DNA of 57,500 bases from Chrysomallon squamiferum (GCA_012295275.1 CM022674.1:5318936-5376435); one strand, 5' to 3'; shown: positions 1-11,503, counted from the first letter of the stretch. The notes: generated by a model from the letters alone, not told the origin. Numbers and translations: made by a program.

Positions 1-31
<31 letters not shown>

Positions 32-98
32 ATAATAATAATAATATCTTCAGGTAATAAAAATAAATAAATAAATAAATAAATGGATAAACAAAAAT

Positions 99-136
<38 letters not shown>

Positions 137-797
137 TAAACAAATGGCAAAAAATCGGTCTAGTTCACCTTATTTGATTATTTGATAAACAAATAATTAA
201 ATAAATGAATGAATAAATGTATAAATAAATAAAACATTCATACTGTTTATATCAGTAACAGGATCTGAATAAAGAAATAAAGAAAACACAAAGAGTTGTA
301 AATTCCAAGTACAGAATATTTCACACCGACAAACATGAAAGTTAATTAAGGTGTGTTTGTGTGTTACATACGAGTGTTTATACACAGGTGTATATATATA
401 TATATATATACACGTACATCGTCATAGTCTGTGACAACATGTGTCTGTATGTGTACGTTATCTTATCTGTCTGATTTGTACGTAAACAGAACCGATGTCA
501 GACACACGAACGCCACCCTCATGTTTTTCAATTATTTCTTTCTTAACCTCTATAGACTGTGATACGTTTATACTTTCCACCAGTATTATCGCTTTCACTT
601 TTTGTTTTCTTGGACGCCATATTGGATAGGGTATTAATAAAAAAAAATATGCACATAAAAGCAGCAACACTATAAACAATGCGAGCGAACAATCTCAGTG
701 CAAAAGCTGTTGAGCTGCAACTGGTATCGAAGACTGAAGGCCCTAATTCATGATACATATCTGCTATAGGGTATGCCTATAATCCTTACTTTGGCTT

Positions 798-851
798 CGG
801 TTTTGACGTAAGCATCTATTTTATCTTTACTAGATGTTGACGTCAAAACCG
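798..851. repeat. imperfect inverted repeat (hairpin)
   Basis: The arms 798-818 and 831-851 match at 19 of 21 positions when one is reverse-complemented, with a 12-nt loop. The outer 12 bases are perfect: CGGTTTTGACGT against ACGTCAAAACCG. A second, single copy of the core (ACCGATGTC) follows at 849. It may be a remnant of a small hairpin-type transposon or a structured regulatory element; no flanking target duplication is obvious. Confidence 0.6.
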
Positions 852-980
852 ATGTCAAAACGAAAGCTTGTCGTGGCGTTGTAGTTCGTAACTCGGAACA
901 TTATTCGTAAACCGAGACTAAACATTGCCGAAGATCACGGTTCGTAATCCCATCTGTTCGTACTTCGGGGTTCCATTGTA

Positions 981-1108
981 TATATGTATGTATGTACGTA
1001 TGTATGTATGTATGTGTATATATGTATGTATGTATGTACGTATATATGTATGTATGTATGTATGTATGTAATGTAATGAATATATGTATTTTATGTATGT
1101 ATGTATGT

Positions 1109-1141
<33 letters not shown>
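981..1141. repeat. TATG tetranucleotide and TA dinucleotide microsatellites
   Basis: TATG-type repeats at 981-1075 and again near 1090-1110 run into (TA)n at 1111-1141. The 67-aa frame across them (Met-Tyr-Val-Cys runs) is a translated repeat. Confidence 0.9.
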
Positions 1142-1142
<1 letters not shown>

Positions 1143-1529
1143 GTATGTATTGTATTACTGTAATTGGTTCAGTGTCTGAAGTGTTAGCAATCTAACAATG
1201 TAAAACTTCAGTCAGTTGCACCCTGTTTACTAACTCATCAATATTATTACATACCTTACACAGACATTAGCATGTTAATCCAAAATTAAAAGTTTCTAAG
1301 CAGTTTGATTTGATTGCTGAACACACGTCGAGATCGGAACATGTCAAATGACGTTAACCAATTATGACGTCATAACTATAAGATCGCGCATTATCACCTC
1401 TTTCCGAATAAAATAACCGTGTTTATTAACTTCACGATTAAGATTTTGTTTATAAATTTATTGGGATGTAGATTATAATGAAATAAAGAGATAAATTAGA
1501 AAACAGTCTGCTGATTAAGCGCACCATTA

Positions 1530-1728
1530 ATGACGACGATGATGATGATGATAATAATAATAATAATACTTTTAGTAGTAGAAGTAATAGTAATTGCGAT
1601 AGTAATAATAATAACAGTAGTATTTGTAGAAGTAATAATAGTAGTTGTAACAGTAATAGTAATGGTAGTTTTAGTATTGGTAGTAATAGTAGTGGTAGTA
1701 GTAGTAGTAGTAGTTATAATAACTGTAA
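1530..1728. repeat. compound trinucleotide tract (GAT/AAT/GTA)
   Basis: About 200 bp of degenerate trinucleotide repeat passes from GAT through AAT to GTA. It is open on both strands only because no stop codon arises in the repeat phase; the products are poly-Ile/Val and poly-Thr. Confidence 0.9.
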
Positions 1729-1802
1729 CAATTTTCAAACACGATTATATGGTTATATATCATAAGGGTATTTTATGTAGGAAACAGAACAAACAACACT
1801 AT

Positions 1803-1895
1803 TTTATTCCAAACACCAAATTTATTTATTTATAAAATTTATAAAAAACGAATGACGTACAGGATACAAAAATGGACAGATGACTAGAGTCTTAA

Positions 1896-1948
<53 letters not shown>

Positions 1949-2247
1949 TAATAATAGTAAATAATAATAACCAAACGTTTTAATTAATTATACGTTATCC
2001 TTTGTCAGGCCTCTATAAACACTGAGATTCAAAAATATGTTACGGGACGATGTAATCGACTGAAGACCAGTCTACAGCAGAACACTTCTGAAAAAACAAA
2101 AATACTAATTTTAATAATTTGGATACAATTATCAGATCAAAATAAATTTATTCATTTAAAATGATCAAAGTAATTATAATAAAAAGTATTTAAAGTATTA
2201 AAAGGAAATACTTTTGTTAATGAAATGATGAAAAACAACTACAAGAG

Positions 2248-2289
<42 letters not shown>

Positions 2290-2333
2290 GGACAAATAAA
2301 TAAATAAATAAACAACTTAAAATAACCGTTACC
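1803..2333 (-). other. 3' UTR of Cys-rich peptide gene 1 with UTR intron and polyA signal
   Basis: After the stop codon the minus strand has a donor-like GTAAC (exon low end 2333). Further on, TTTTTTCAG is followed by AAGTGTTCTGC (exon high end 2087). The segment 2008-2087 is conserved next to all three Cys-rich genes (also 5765-5852 and 9858-9938), which supports a transcribed 3' exon. An AATAAA on the minus strand lies at 1803-1808. A (TAA)n microsatellite at 1896-1945 lies within the proposed UTR exon and another at 2249-2289 in the intron. Confidence 0.5.
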
Positions 2334-2356
2334 GTCAGTCAAATTAAATCACGTGA

Positions 2357-2512
2357 TCATTTCTTGTCACAGCCGCACGATTTGCACGATCCACACGACT
2401 TGCACTTAGAACAACACGACCCGTGACATCCGTGACATTTCTTACAACATCCGTGAGAGCAACAACCTGCGTCTGTAGGCAACACGAGGGCTCCTACAAA
2501 TTTAATAATAAT

Positions 2513-2545
<33 letters not shown>

Positions 2546-2739
2546 AATAATAATAATAATAAAGTAATAATAATAATAACAATAATAACATTCAATAACG
2601 ATAATAATAATTTATAATAATACTTGTAATAATAATAAAATAATATCTATTTATATACTTGTCCTAATAATAAGAATTTAAAATGTTTAATGATATAAAC
2701 TTCAACTCTTTATTTCAACTCTTGATTTAGGAGCGATTT

Positions 2740-2770
<31 letters not shown>

Positions 2771-2983
2771 CGATTTTTAAGTATTATATAAGATGTCCCT
2801 TTTGTAATATTCGTTATAAACAAAAACAAAACTTTAAAGTATTTATAAAATCCAAAATACCTGAGCTATATTACAAATTTTATAAAATATTTCTTGATAA
2901 AAATAAATAAATAAATAAATAAATAATTTGTATCATTTCTTACCCAGTACAGCACAAATGAGAAACAAAATGGCGATCTTCAT
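2357..2983 (-). CDS. secreted cysteine-rich peptide, paralogue 1 (58 aa)
   Basis: Two coding exons on the minus strand: 2944-2983 (40 nt, ATG at 2983) and 2357-2493 (137 nt, stop TGA at 2357-2359). The donor after 2944 reads GTAAG and the acceptor before 2493 ends in TAG. The joined frame is 58 codons plus stop. Exon 1 starts MKIAILFLICAVLG, a typical hydrophobic signal-peptide core, and a likely cleavage site follows Ala 22. The mature part is about 36 residues with 13 Cys: the doublets GCCSHGCC and a later CC, then a repeat-like KCKSCGSCKSCGC tail and a basic C-terminus. Such density is metallothionein-like, but the signal peptide argues for secretion. I do not recognise the exact family. 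Paralogues at 6197-6796 and 10372-10973 share structure and start. A probable third, non-coding exon lies downstream (high end 2087). Confidence 0.78.
2494..2943 (-). other. intron 1 of Cys-rich gene 1, filled by microsatellites
   Basis: The 450-bp intron separates the signal-peptide exon from the mature-peptide exon. It contains AAC/AAT repeats at 2503-2624 and (ATC)n at about 2739-2770. The AAC tract beside the acceptor is shared with genes 2 and 3, so it predates the duplications. Confidence 0.65.
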
Positions 2984-3070
2984 TGCTGCCGGTGCTTTAG
3001 GTTAATTATTTTTTTTATCTTTTCCACACTAATTATGAATTGTATGTGAAACTCGGACGTTTAAAACAGT

Positions 3071-3077
3071 TTTTATA
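3071..3077 (-). promoter_or_regulatory. TATA box of Cys-rich peptide gene 1
   Basis: TATAAAA on the minus strand, 88 bp upstream of the ATG at 2983. That leaves a 5' UTR of about 55-60 nt. The other two genes have a TATA box at a matching distance. Confidence 0.65.
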
Positions 3078-3079
3078 TC

Positions 3080-3575
3080 GCGAACAGTTACAATGAGACG
3101 GCAGATTCATTCATCTTTCATCCGGCAACCTGCGGATGGTCTTGCTGAGCCTCATCCTATTAAATTTGCAACGTCACTATTACTTCCGGTACATCTGCAC
3201 CGCGTGTAGATAATTACAGTACAGTATTAATTAAAACTGAACGGTCGCAATTGTGTTCATAGTAGGCGCGATTAGATCACGTGTATGAGAATTAGAAAGT
3301 TAGTGATGTTAGTATGGTGCGGAATAATGGTTTATATTCAGTCATAATAATGTTCCATTTTTTTTTTTTTTAATGTAAGACTTAAGGAAACAGATTATTT
3401 AACGGGAAAAGTAAATATTTATGTAAATAATAATTAAATAATATTCACACATACACATACAGACACATACAGAGAGTGAGAAATATAAATAGTTCTATAT
3501 CTGTCTATTTATCTGTCTGTCTATCTCATATCTATCTATCTATATATCTGTGTATGTGTTTATGAGTATGTGTGT

Positions 3576-3630
<55 letters not shown>

Positions 3631-5640
3631 AATAAATTAAACAAAATTAAAAAAACATAGATATTTAATTATATTCAGTTTGAAAAGAATGGAATTAGTC
3701 ACAAATTAAAATATTTATTCACTAACCATTTCTAATTATTGGTTAAATTTTAAAAAGTTCTATCCCATTAAACAAACAATTAACTAAACAGACGTATATT
3801 CAAACATTTTCATACTTCACTATGACGTCAAATTGTCATTTGAAAATAAAGTGACGAGAGAATGTAAATCGTCTGATTTATCTTTGTGAGTAACTCATAC
3901 TGATCAGAAACCTTGACACAGACAGGTTAGCACGTACCCCGGATTTTAGTTCCGTAATCTTAGTTATAACGGTATAAGAAGTTTCATTCTTGAAATATTA
4001 GTGATTCTCAGATCCACAGTTTTAAAAAGAGGTTTAAATTCAAACTTTTATTTTTTCTATTAACTGGCTAGAATAATACAGAAATTGGGAGAAGAAGAAA
4101 ACAAAAATGCATGCGTTTTCAGTTTCGGAATTTTTTATCATATAAGAAATGCATTGTTTCATATTTTAAAATAATAATAATAATAATATTAATATATTAA
4201 TAATAATAATAATAATACTATATTTATGATGATGCATTCTTTTGTATTTTAAAATAATACAAGGTGGGATCCACAAATAATGGAACAGTATACGACTCCG
4301 AAATTTCCACTGAAACGAAATCAGCATTTTGCTAATTATTTATAAAAGTGTTTAAATTATAAATTTTTCTGTTGTGTCCACAGTATTTGGGCAGTCGAGA
4401 GCTTGTAAACAGTTTCTAAATGTTGTTCCAGTCATACACTGACTGGATATCTGTGAGCTACTTTGAACATGTGTCGTCCTCGGAATACATATTGAAAACA
4501 GGTATATATAAAAGTCACAGCTCGAACCTGCTAGGAAAATGGTACATACACGAGTTAGTTCACGTGTCCACTTGTTATAAATACGCCCAGTATAACGATT
4601 ATTATTATTACTATTATTGTTATTATTATTATTGATATTACTTTTTTATTACTGTTGTTGTTATTGTTATATTATTATTATTATTATTATTACTGTTATT
4701 GCTATTATTATTATCATTATTCATTTTATTATTGTTGTGATTGCTATTGTTACTGTTATTGTTGTTGTTGTTGATGTTGTTGTTATTGTTATTATTATTA
4801 TTATTACTGTTATTGCTATTATTATTATCTTTATTATTTTTATTATTGTTGTGATTGCGATTGTTACTATTATTGTTGTTGTTGTTGTTGATGTTGTTGT
4901 TACCATTATTACCATTATCATCATTCTTCTTTTTCTTCTAATTATTATTAATACTACTGCTATCACTACTGTTATTATTATTGTTGTTGTTGTTGTTGTT
5001 ATTGTTATTATTATTGCTGTTGTTGTTGATGTTATTATTATTTTGATGAACATCATTCTTTTTCTCCTTCGTCTTCTTATTATTGTTCTTATTACTATCA
5101 TTCTAATCATCAACATCATCATCACTACCATTATTATCATCATCATCATCATCATAATCATTAATTTTATTATTGTTGTTGTTGTTACTGTCATTATTTT
5201 TTTTGTTTGTTTATTTATTTATTTTCAAGTGTCTTTCTTTCTGCCTACACATAATAGATGCTTTTATATGTGTCAGTTTTTTCCTCTTAAGCAAGACGTG
5301 ACAAACTTTATTTCTTATGATGCATATATGAGATATTTATCTGTTCTTGTATGAATAACCATGATGTTTTTATGAGTGTGAATTTATCCTCTGGCACAAG
5401 ACAAATCTCTGCTTGTCTAATACACGAGTGTGTTCAACAAACATCAGTCTAGAAGATTTACGGGCAATTATTATTATTATTATTATTATTATTATCATCT
5501 GTCATTTTATTTAATATGTGCTGTTGATATCGTGAAATATTGTTATTTATTATATATCTGTCGTTATTTCGATAATACTAAATATGAGAATTTCTCATGA
5601 TGATGAAAATTATAAAATAAATAAACAGCATATTTTCTGT
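3080..5640. other. intergenic region, no gene seen
   Basis: Contains (GA)n at 3578-3628, AAT repeats at 4170-4215 and the very long TTA/GTT tract at 4588-5200. No splice-linked coding frame or RNA gene is recognisable. The 71-aa frame at 4420-4635 has no supporting features and runs into the repeat. Confidence 0.6.
4588..5200. repeat. ~600 bp degenerate TTA/TTG/TCA trinucleotide tract
   Basis: A continuous tract of NTT-type trinucleotides with interspersed GTT and ATC runs. The phase is kept so well that a 245-aa frame (Ile, Val, Leu) stays open on plus and a 157-aa frame (Ile, Thr, Met) on minus. The residue bias is that of a translated microsatellite. Confidence 0.9.
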
Positions 5641-5651
5641 TTCAAACAACT

Positions 5652-6173
5652 TTTATTACTAGTTTAGAAAAATACAAAGAATCCATTTGTCAGTATATGT
5701 TGGTATTTCAGAATTATTTTTTCATTATATGATACATTTCAAAAATTATCAAGAAGATCCCTTTACAGGCCTCTCCAGATACTCGACTGATATTGAAATA
5801 TTTGTTACATGATAAAGCAATCAACCAAAGACCAGTCTACAGTAGAACACTTCTGAAAGAAAATTAACAAATTATATATATTCAAAATGGATATAGACAT
5901 TAATGGAAAAAAACATTTGTGTATTTGTGTATGTGTGTGTGTTATTTTATCTGTACAGATTTATATGTATGTATAAAAAAGATATATTATTATATTATAG
6001 TCGACTACTGTACTTGCATTCAAAACTGCTCTATGAAGTGTTACAGTATTGCAATGCAATGTGTTTCTGTTTTGTTTGTCACTGTAATATACAGGTTACC
6101 AATAAAGCATTAACAAAGTACTGTAAACTGTTAATAACTAACTAAATAAACAATTTAAAATAACCCCGTTACC
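5652..6173 (-). other. 3' UTR of Cys-rich peptide gene 2 with UTR intron and polyA signal
   Basis: The donor GTAACGG follows exon low end 6173 and the acceptor lies at 5853-5855 (CAG). The exon start AAGTGTTCTACTG is shared with genes 1 and 3. An AATAAA (minus) lies at 5652-5657. Confidence 0.5.
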
Positions 6174-6196
6174 ATCATCTAAGTCAAATCACGTGA

Positions 6197-6537
6197 TCAT
6201 TTCTTGTCGCAGCCGCACGATTTGCACGATTTGCACGATCCACACGACTTGCATTTAGAACAACACGACCCGTGACATCCGTGACATTTCTTACAACATC
6301 CGTGAGAGCAACAACCTGCGTCTGTAGGCAACACGAGGGCTCCTAGAAATTTAATAATAATAACAACAGTAACAACAACAACAACAACAATAATAATGTA
6401 ATAATAATAATAACAGTAACAACAACACCAACAACAACAACAATTATAATAATAAATACAGCAAACTGCTACTGCTACTACTACTACTACTAATAATAAT
6501 AATAATAATCAGAACAGCAACACAACAATAATAATAC

Positions 6538-6590
<53 letters not shown>

Positions 6591-6796
6591 TAACAAATAA
6601 TAATAACACAAGCTAATTTCTGTTTACAGGATTAAAATATCCAGATACACTATGTTAAATGTTTACCTCCTACTTCAATAGACCCTGGGGGTTTTTTTAA
6701 GAAAAATATTCGTACATTAATTCTGATACATAAAGGATATGCTAAGTTTTTCTTACCCAACACTGCACAAATGAGAAACACAATGGCGATCTTCAT
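6197..6796 (-). CDS. secreted cysteine-rich peptide, paralogue 2 (61 aa)
   Basis: Exon 1 is 6757-6796 (40 nt, ATG at 6796) and exon 2 is 6197-6342 (146 nt, stop at 6197-6199). The donor is GTAAG and the acceptor CTAG. The signal peptide differs from gene 1 by one residue in the first exon (Val for Leu at position 6). The Cys-rich exon carries one extra three-codon unit in the C-terminal tail (KSC repeated), giving 14 Cys instead of 13. This is an in-frame repeat expansion relative to genes 1 and 3. A conserved 3' UTR exon lies at about 5652-5852, with an acceptor TTTCAG, and AATAAA on the minus strand at 5652-5657. Function is unknown beyond probable secretion and disulphide or metal binding. 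Confidence 0.78.
6347..6610. repeat. AAT/AAC/CTA trinucleotide tract in intron 1 of Cys-rich gene 2
   Basis: Mixed trinucleotide runs start a few bases from the acceptor, in the same position as in paralogues 1 and 3. Confidence 0.85.
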
Positions 6797-6874
6797 AACT
6801 GCTAATTATTTTCTGATCTGTTTCACTCTCTAAAACAATTGTGAATGATACTGTAACAAAGGCAGTTACTTACA

Positions 6875-6881
6875 ATTTATA
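6875..6881 (-). promoter_or_regulatory. TATA box of Cys-rich peptide gene 2
   Basis: TATAAAT on the minus strand, about 80 bp upstream of the ATG at 6796. Confidence 0.6.
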
Positions 6882-6995
6882 GAGATTCAAGAATGACAAT
6901 CAGAATTTTAATTTCCTTTAAAAAAATGTTCCTCGCTGAGTTTTCATCCGTCTTAAAAGTGTTGTTTGAGACTCTTCCGGTGTGTCAGCACAATG

Positions 6996-7008
6996 TGTTA
7001 CCGGACAG
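6996..7008 (-). promoter_or_regulatory. 13-bp upstream motif shared by Cys-rich genes 2 and 3
   Basis: CTGTCCGGTAACA on the minus strand, about 115 bp upstream of the TATA box. The identical 13-mer occurs at 11195-11207, about 140 bp upstream of the TATA box of gene 3, while nearby sequence has diverged. It is a candidate factor-binding site, or a leftover of the duplication. Confidence 0.4.
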
Positions 7009-7127
7009 CTCTTTAATTCGACATGCATCATCGTTTAACAAACAACATTAGTCTTTGCTAGTAATAAGTGCAAATCATTGTATAAATACATGAATGAAGT
7101 AAAAACACGCTTAATTTGTATATTAGT

Positions 7128-7177
7128 GTTTAACTGTTTGTTATTATAATTTAATAATTATTAACAAACAGTTAAAC
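7128..7177. repeat. perfect 16-bp inverted repeat with AT-rich loop
   Basis: GTTTAACTGTTTGTTA (7128-7143) is the exact reverse complement of 7162-7177. The 18-nt AT-only loop is itself partly self-complementary. It lies about 330 bp upstream of Cys-rich gene 2. It could be a miniature transposon remnant or a cruciform-forming site. Confidence 0.65.
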
Positions 7178-7785
7178 GTAAACATTATGACTAGGACACG
7201 GTGTGGGTAAAGAATTTACATACAATAGAAATCTACGAATTGTTATTTTATGGGATTCGTAAATCATCACGCACGCACACGCACGCACACGCACGAGCAG
7301 GAACGCGCGCCTCACTCGTTTGGTCAAAGCTCTTCTCTTCGCGGTATATCGCGATCACCCACAAAATGCTTCAGCAGACGAGCTTACGTATTTAAAACAG
7401 GACCACGCCCGCTTCGTCATAGTGAAAGACCATTCTAGAACTGTTACGTAAATCAAAAAATATATATGTGTTTTATTCCTTCTAAATGTTTTATTATTTT
7501 TAAACATTATTATTGTCCCCCGTTTGAAAATTGCTTAGGATTTATACTTTAGTGACGTCATAAAGAAAAATGTTAAGTAACTTTTATATCTTGCCAGCTA
7601 TACTCTTATAGGAGCATTCCTCTTTCCCCTTTCTTTTTGTTTTATGTTGCAAAATAACACGCGATCTTGTGTTGACTTCCGTGACATCATTCTTCAAAAC
7701 ATACATCTATCACGTATTTCTTTGAGAAAAAAAAAGGTAAAAAAAAACGATCGAAAAGAATAATATAGACATATTAAATATATAT

Positions 7786-7835
<50 letters not shown>

Positions 7836-8162
7836 ATTCGTTCGTTAATATATAACAGCTTATCAAACGATAAAAATAAAATATATAACTCAGTATACTT
7901 TTAACTGTTCTCCAAGGCAACTGGGAAAATACTGAGATTTTGTAGGGCCAGTACTGAGATTTGGCGCCTGTAGTAATTAATATATAATCTCAGGAAACTC
8001 GCCAAGCCATCGTTTTCATTATAACATCAATGCGTCACCTTCATAAAGTTGTGACTGTCTATGCTGGTGAATTTGTCTTCAGGTTTCAAAGTTTCTGCGT
8101 TTATTCCTTATTCATTACACTGCTTTTCCATCCAATAGAATCCCATTGGTTCCATTTGTTAA

Positions 8163-8288
<126 letters not shown>

Positions 8289-9739
8289 TTAATTATTTTA
8301 TATATAATAACTAATATGTGTGTATCTTCAGAATTTATGTATTCAGGAATGAAATCATGGTGGTCGTTATAGATAGATGATTCTTATACATGTGGGGTCC
8401 TGTTATCTAGAGGTGGTGGCGAAAACAGGTTGGACTTTAAGCAAAATATATTTACCTATTTATTTATTTATTAGTAATATTATTATTTTTTAACGTCACT
8501 GCATGTTGACATTATCCAACAATAACTGGAAATCTTTTTGCATTACTTGCAAACGTAATGTTCTTCTACCACTGCAGGGATTTTAAACGAATGGACAATT
8601 ACACAGCTGTTAACATATCTGTACGTGTTATGTCCAAGGCAGATTTTAAATGTAGCTTAAATATCCCAGCGTCTGTTTACTGCAAGTGAAAATAACATTT
8701 AGTGTATTGTAATATGTTGTGTTCTAGGCTAGTGGCTGTTAAACTGTTTCAGTGTCCTTCACCCTCGATCACACAGTTTCATTCATCCGCGACAAAAATT
8801 ATTTGTGTTTTGATTAATATCAGTTTTACTCCGCCTGCTGTGTTTATTTATAATGCATACAATTCTTTTTATTACTTTTTGAATATTAAGAGTAAGTTAA
8901 AGATTATTCTGAGGTTTTGGTTTTCTTCTTTCCCATTACTAGTCATTTGATTTCACATTTTTTTGTTCTTTCTTTTCTGACAGTTTATTTATTAATAGTT
9001 CATTTATTCATAAGTTTAGTTAAAAAAAATAACAATTTTTTTTTTAAATTACTGGTGACAAATAAATTTAACATAAAAAATTATTTTTTTCATTGTTTTT
9101 TTGTTGTTGTTGTTTGTTTGTTTTATTTACGTAAAATTTTATTCAGAAAACGCTTACAAACGTTTTTTGTCTTTTCTAAAGGACAGAATAAAACAAAATA
9201 CAACAGTCTCAATATAATAAGATATATGCAGTTTTTATTCATCCCTAATATAATTTCATTCATTCGATGTTTTTGCGCAGTCAGTTGTAAATATTGTTTC
9301 TTCTTTTAACGAAGCTCATTTCATTTTGAATATTATATCATCAGTATTAAGAATGCCAAATCATGGAACCGCCTTCTTCCATTCTTAAAATATTTAAACC
9401 GATAAAGAATATAGACTTCATGGTTATTAGAATTCAGCGTTTATAAAGGTGTTACGTGCATGCCGTGGCGATAAGGATGGCCATGTAAAATATCCATTGT
9501 CGAAGACAATTTTGATGACGTTCTTAGAGCTGGTAAAACTTTATTATTAGTAAAGACTCATGACTACTAACAGATATGCATATATATGTATGTATGCATG
9601 TGTACCTACATATGTGTGTGCACTTCTCTAGGTATAAGAGTGTGTGTATGTGTATATGTCTGTTTTAGAACATGCACATAAATATTCTAAATATTGTTTA
9701 TAAAGAACATACTCTACAGATGTATTCCAAAAACCCATT

Positions 9740-10351
9740 TTTATTGAAAAATTACAAAATAAGAAAGAATCCCGGAACAAGTATAAATAGGACAGATCAA
9801 AGGAATATTTCTGATTTTTGTCGTTTTCATTTTGACCTCATAGGAAATCCTTTGCCAGGCCTCTCTATAAACATGACTGAGATTCAAATATTTATTACGG
9901 GAAAAACAGACTGAAGACCTGTCAACAGCAGAACACTTCTGAAAATATTTAAAAAAAAATAAAAAAAAAAAAAAAAGCACATAAAATAATATAAACACGT
10001 TAACAAAGAAATAAGAGCGAACGAAACAAAGACAGACGGACAAAAACCAAGCAAGCAGACAACCAACCAATAAATAAATAAATAAATCCAAGTAATAAGA
10101 AACGGAAAGAATTATTTGTTGTTGTTGTTGTTCTTTTGTTTTGTCGAAATGTCCAAAGTGGTGGTTTACTTTATGATAACCGACATATGAAGAACAGAAA
10201 AAAAGTTAAAAAATAATAATAAATTTTATTAGAATAAATTTTTATTAAACCATCAAGCCTGAACTCTTAAGAAAAAAAAAAAAAAAAAAAAAACAAAAGA
10301 AGAGAAGTAAGACGTAAACTAAAACTTCTGAAGAATAATATGTAACTTACT
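9740..10351 (-). other. 3' UTR of Cys-rich peptide gene 3 with UTR intron and polyA signal
   Basis: The conserved UTR exon 9858-9938 begins AAGTGTTCTGCTG after a TTTTCAG acceptor. Poly-A/T runs fill the intron (about 9950-10351). An AATAAA on minus lies at 9740-9745. Confidence 0.5.
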
Positions 10352-10371
10352 AACGTTATAATATCACGTGA

Positions 10372-10527
10372 TCATTTCTTGTCACAGCCGCACGATTTGC
10401 ACGATCCACACGACTTGCATTTAGAGCAACACGACCCGTGACATCCGTGACATTTCTTACAACATCCGTGAGAGCAACAACCTGCGTCTGTAGGCAACAC
10501 GAGGGCTCCTACAAATTTAATAATAAT

Positions 10528-10569
<42 letters not shown>

Positions 10570-10683
10570 AATTTAATAAAATAACAACAGTAACACAACA
10601 ACTGCAACAACAACAACAATAACAATAATAATAATAAATACAGCAACAGCTGCTGCTACTGCTACTCCTGCTACTGCTACTGC

Positions 10684-10734
<51 letters not shown>

Positions 10735-10973
10735 TAGCAACAAAACTTATGATAGTATTAACAACAACAACGACAACAATAATTTATAATGCAAAATCTT
10801 TTGAGCAAGGATTAATATCTTTATTTATCCGTTTCTTACAATATGTAAAATAATTATTACAAAACAATAAATAAAAAAATAATTACTAAATTATTAAATA
10901 TCATTTTTTTTTTTTTTTTTTTTTTTTGCTTACCCAAAATAGCGCAAATAAGAAACAAAATGACGATCTTCAT
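10372..10973 (-). CDS. secreted cysteine-rich peptide, paralogue 3 (58 aa)
   Basis: Exon 1 is 10934-10973 (40 nt) and exon 2 is 10372-10508 (137 nt, stop at 10372-10374). Splice sites match genes 1 and 2 (donor GTAAG, acceptor TGTAG), so the join is phase 1 in all three. The signal peptide is MKIVILFLICAILG, two conservative changes from gene 1. The Cys-rich exon has the same 13-Cys pattern and length as gene 1. The sequence TCACGTGATCA spans the stop in all three genes. A probable UTR intron runs from donor GTAAGT (exon low end 10351) to the acceptor before 9938, and AATAAA on minus lies at 9740-9745. This is the paralogue nearest the BTB array, which starts about 0.7 kb further right. Confidence 0.78.
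10515..10735. repeat. AAC, GCT and AAT trinucleotide repeats in intron 1 of Cys-rich gene 3
   Basis: (AAC)n at 10525-10568, TGC/TAC runs near 10646-10684 and (AAT)n at 10685-10732. Confidence 0.9.
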
Positions 10974-11049
10974 CTTGTCAGCTTCTGTTCTGCTTTCTTC
11001 TTTTCTGACTGAAAAGTATGTTGGCTGTAATGGCGAACACGAAACTATC

Positions 11050-11056
11050 TTTTATA
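11050..11056 (-). promoter_or_regulatory. TATA box of Cys-rich peptide gene 3
   Basis: TATAAAA on minus at the end of a short TA run, 77 bp upstream of the ATG at 10973. Confidence 0.55.
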
Positions 11057-11194
11057 TATATATACACTGATATCATATGTAATGACACGGCAGGTTTATT
11101 TTTTTCAGTTATCCGCTGACACGGAAATCATCTTGCCGAGTTTCTTCCCGTCACCGTAACGTGTCATAGACATTTCCGCTGTTCCTGCTCTACA

Positions 11195-11207
11195 TGTTAC
11201 CGGACAG
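11195..11207 (-). promoter_or_regulatory. 13-bp upstream motif (copy at gene 3)
   Basis: Identical to 6996-7008 (CTGTCCGGTAACA on minus). Not found upstream of gene 1, where only the related TTCCGGTAC near 3185 is seen. Confidence 0.4.
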
Positions 11208-11209
11208 TG

Positions 11210-11434
11210 TGAATTTTCGAACATTTGTTTTATCAGTTCGTTTCTGTTAGTTGGAATAAATAAGGCATGATACAGCAAAATATCTATCTATCTATCTATA
11301 TATATACATTAAAAAAGTGAGTTTTATGATTTACGCAGTCATTTCTTGGTTAATTTAGACAGATCATGTCAGGGCAATAAAGAGCGACAGAGTGCGTCAC
11401 ACACACAGACGCACACACGTATACACACACGGAG

Positions 11435-11503
<69 letters not shown>

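Larger units (their letters stand above)
1..1800. other. AT-rich intergenic region with microsatellites
   Basis: No gene recognised. It holds an ACT/AAT repeat at the left edge, (TA)n near 109-131 and 388-411, a TATG repeat at 981-1075, (TA)n at 1111-1141 and a trinucleotide tract at about 1530-1728. Open frames here are short or low-complexity (Ile/Val/Thr runs) and look like translated repeats. A hairpin at 798-851 is listed separately. Confidence 0.7.

Noticed and set aside
2357-2493. Calling the Cys-rich genes metallothioneins, or toxins of the conopeptide type because of GCCSHGCC
   Set aside because: Metallothioneins are cytosolic and lack a leader. The GCCSH match is short and the rest of the Cys frame and length do not fit. 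Left as secreted Cys-rich peptides.
4617-5354. 245-aa open frame on plus (and 157-aa on minus) as a gene
   Set aside because: It is a translated trinucleotide microsatellite of Ile/Val/Leu or Ile/Thr, with no domain and no splice or start context.
8917-9309. 130-aa frame as a membrane protein gene
   Set aside because: Phe/Leu/Ile content is expected from AT-rich DNA; there is no start context, splice partner, paralogue or recognisable domain.
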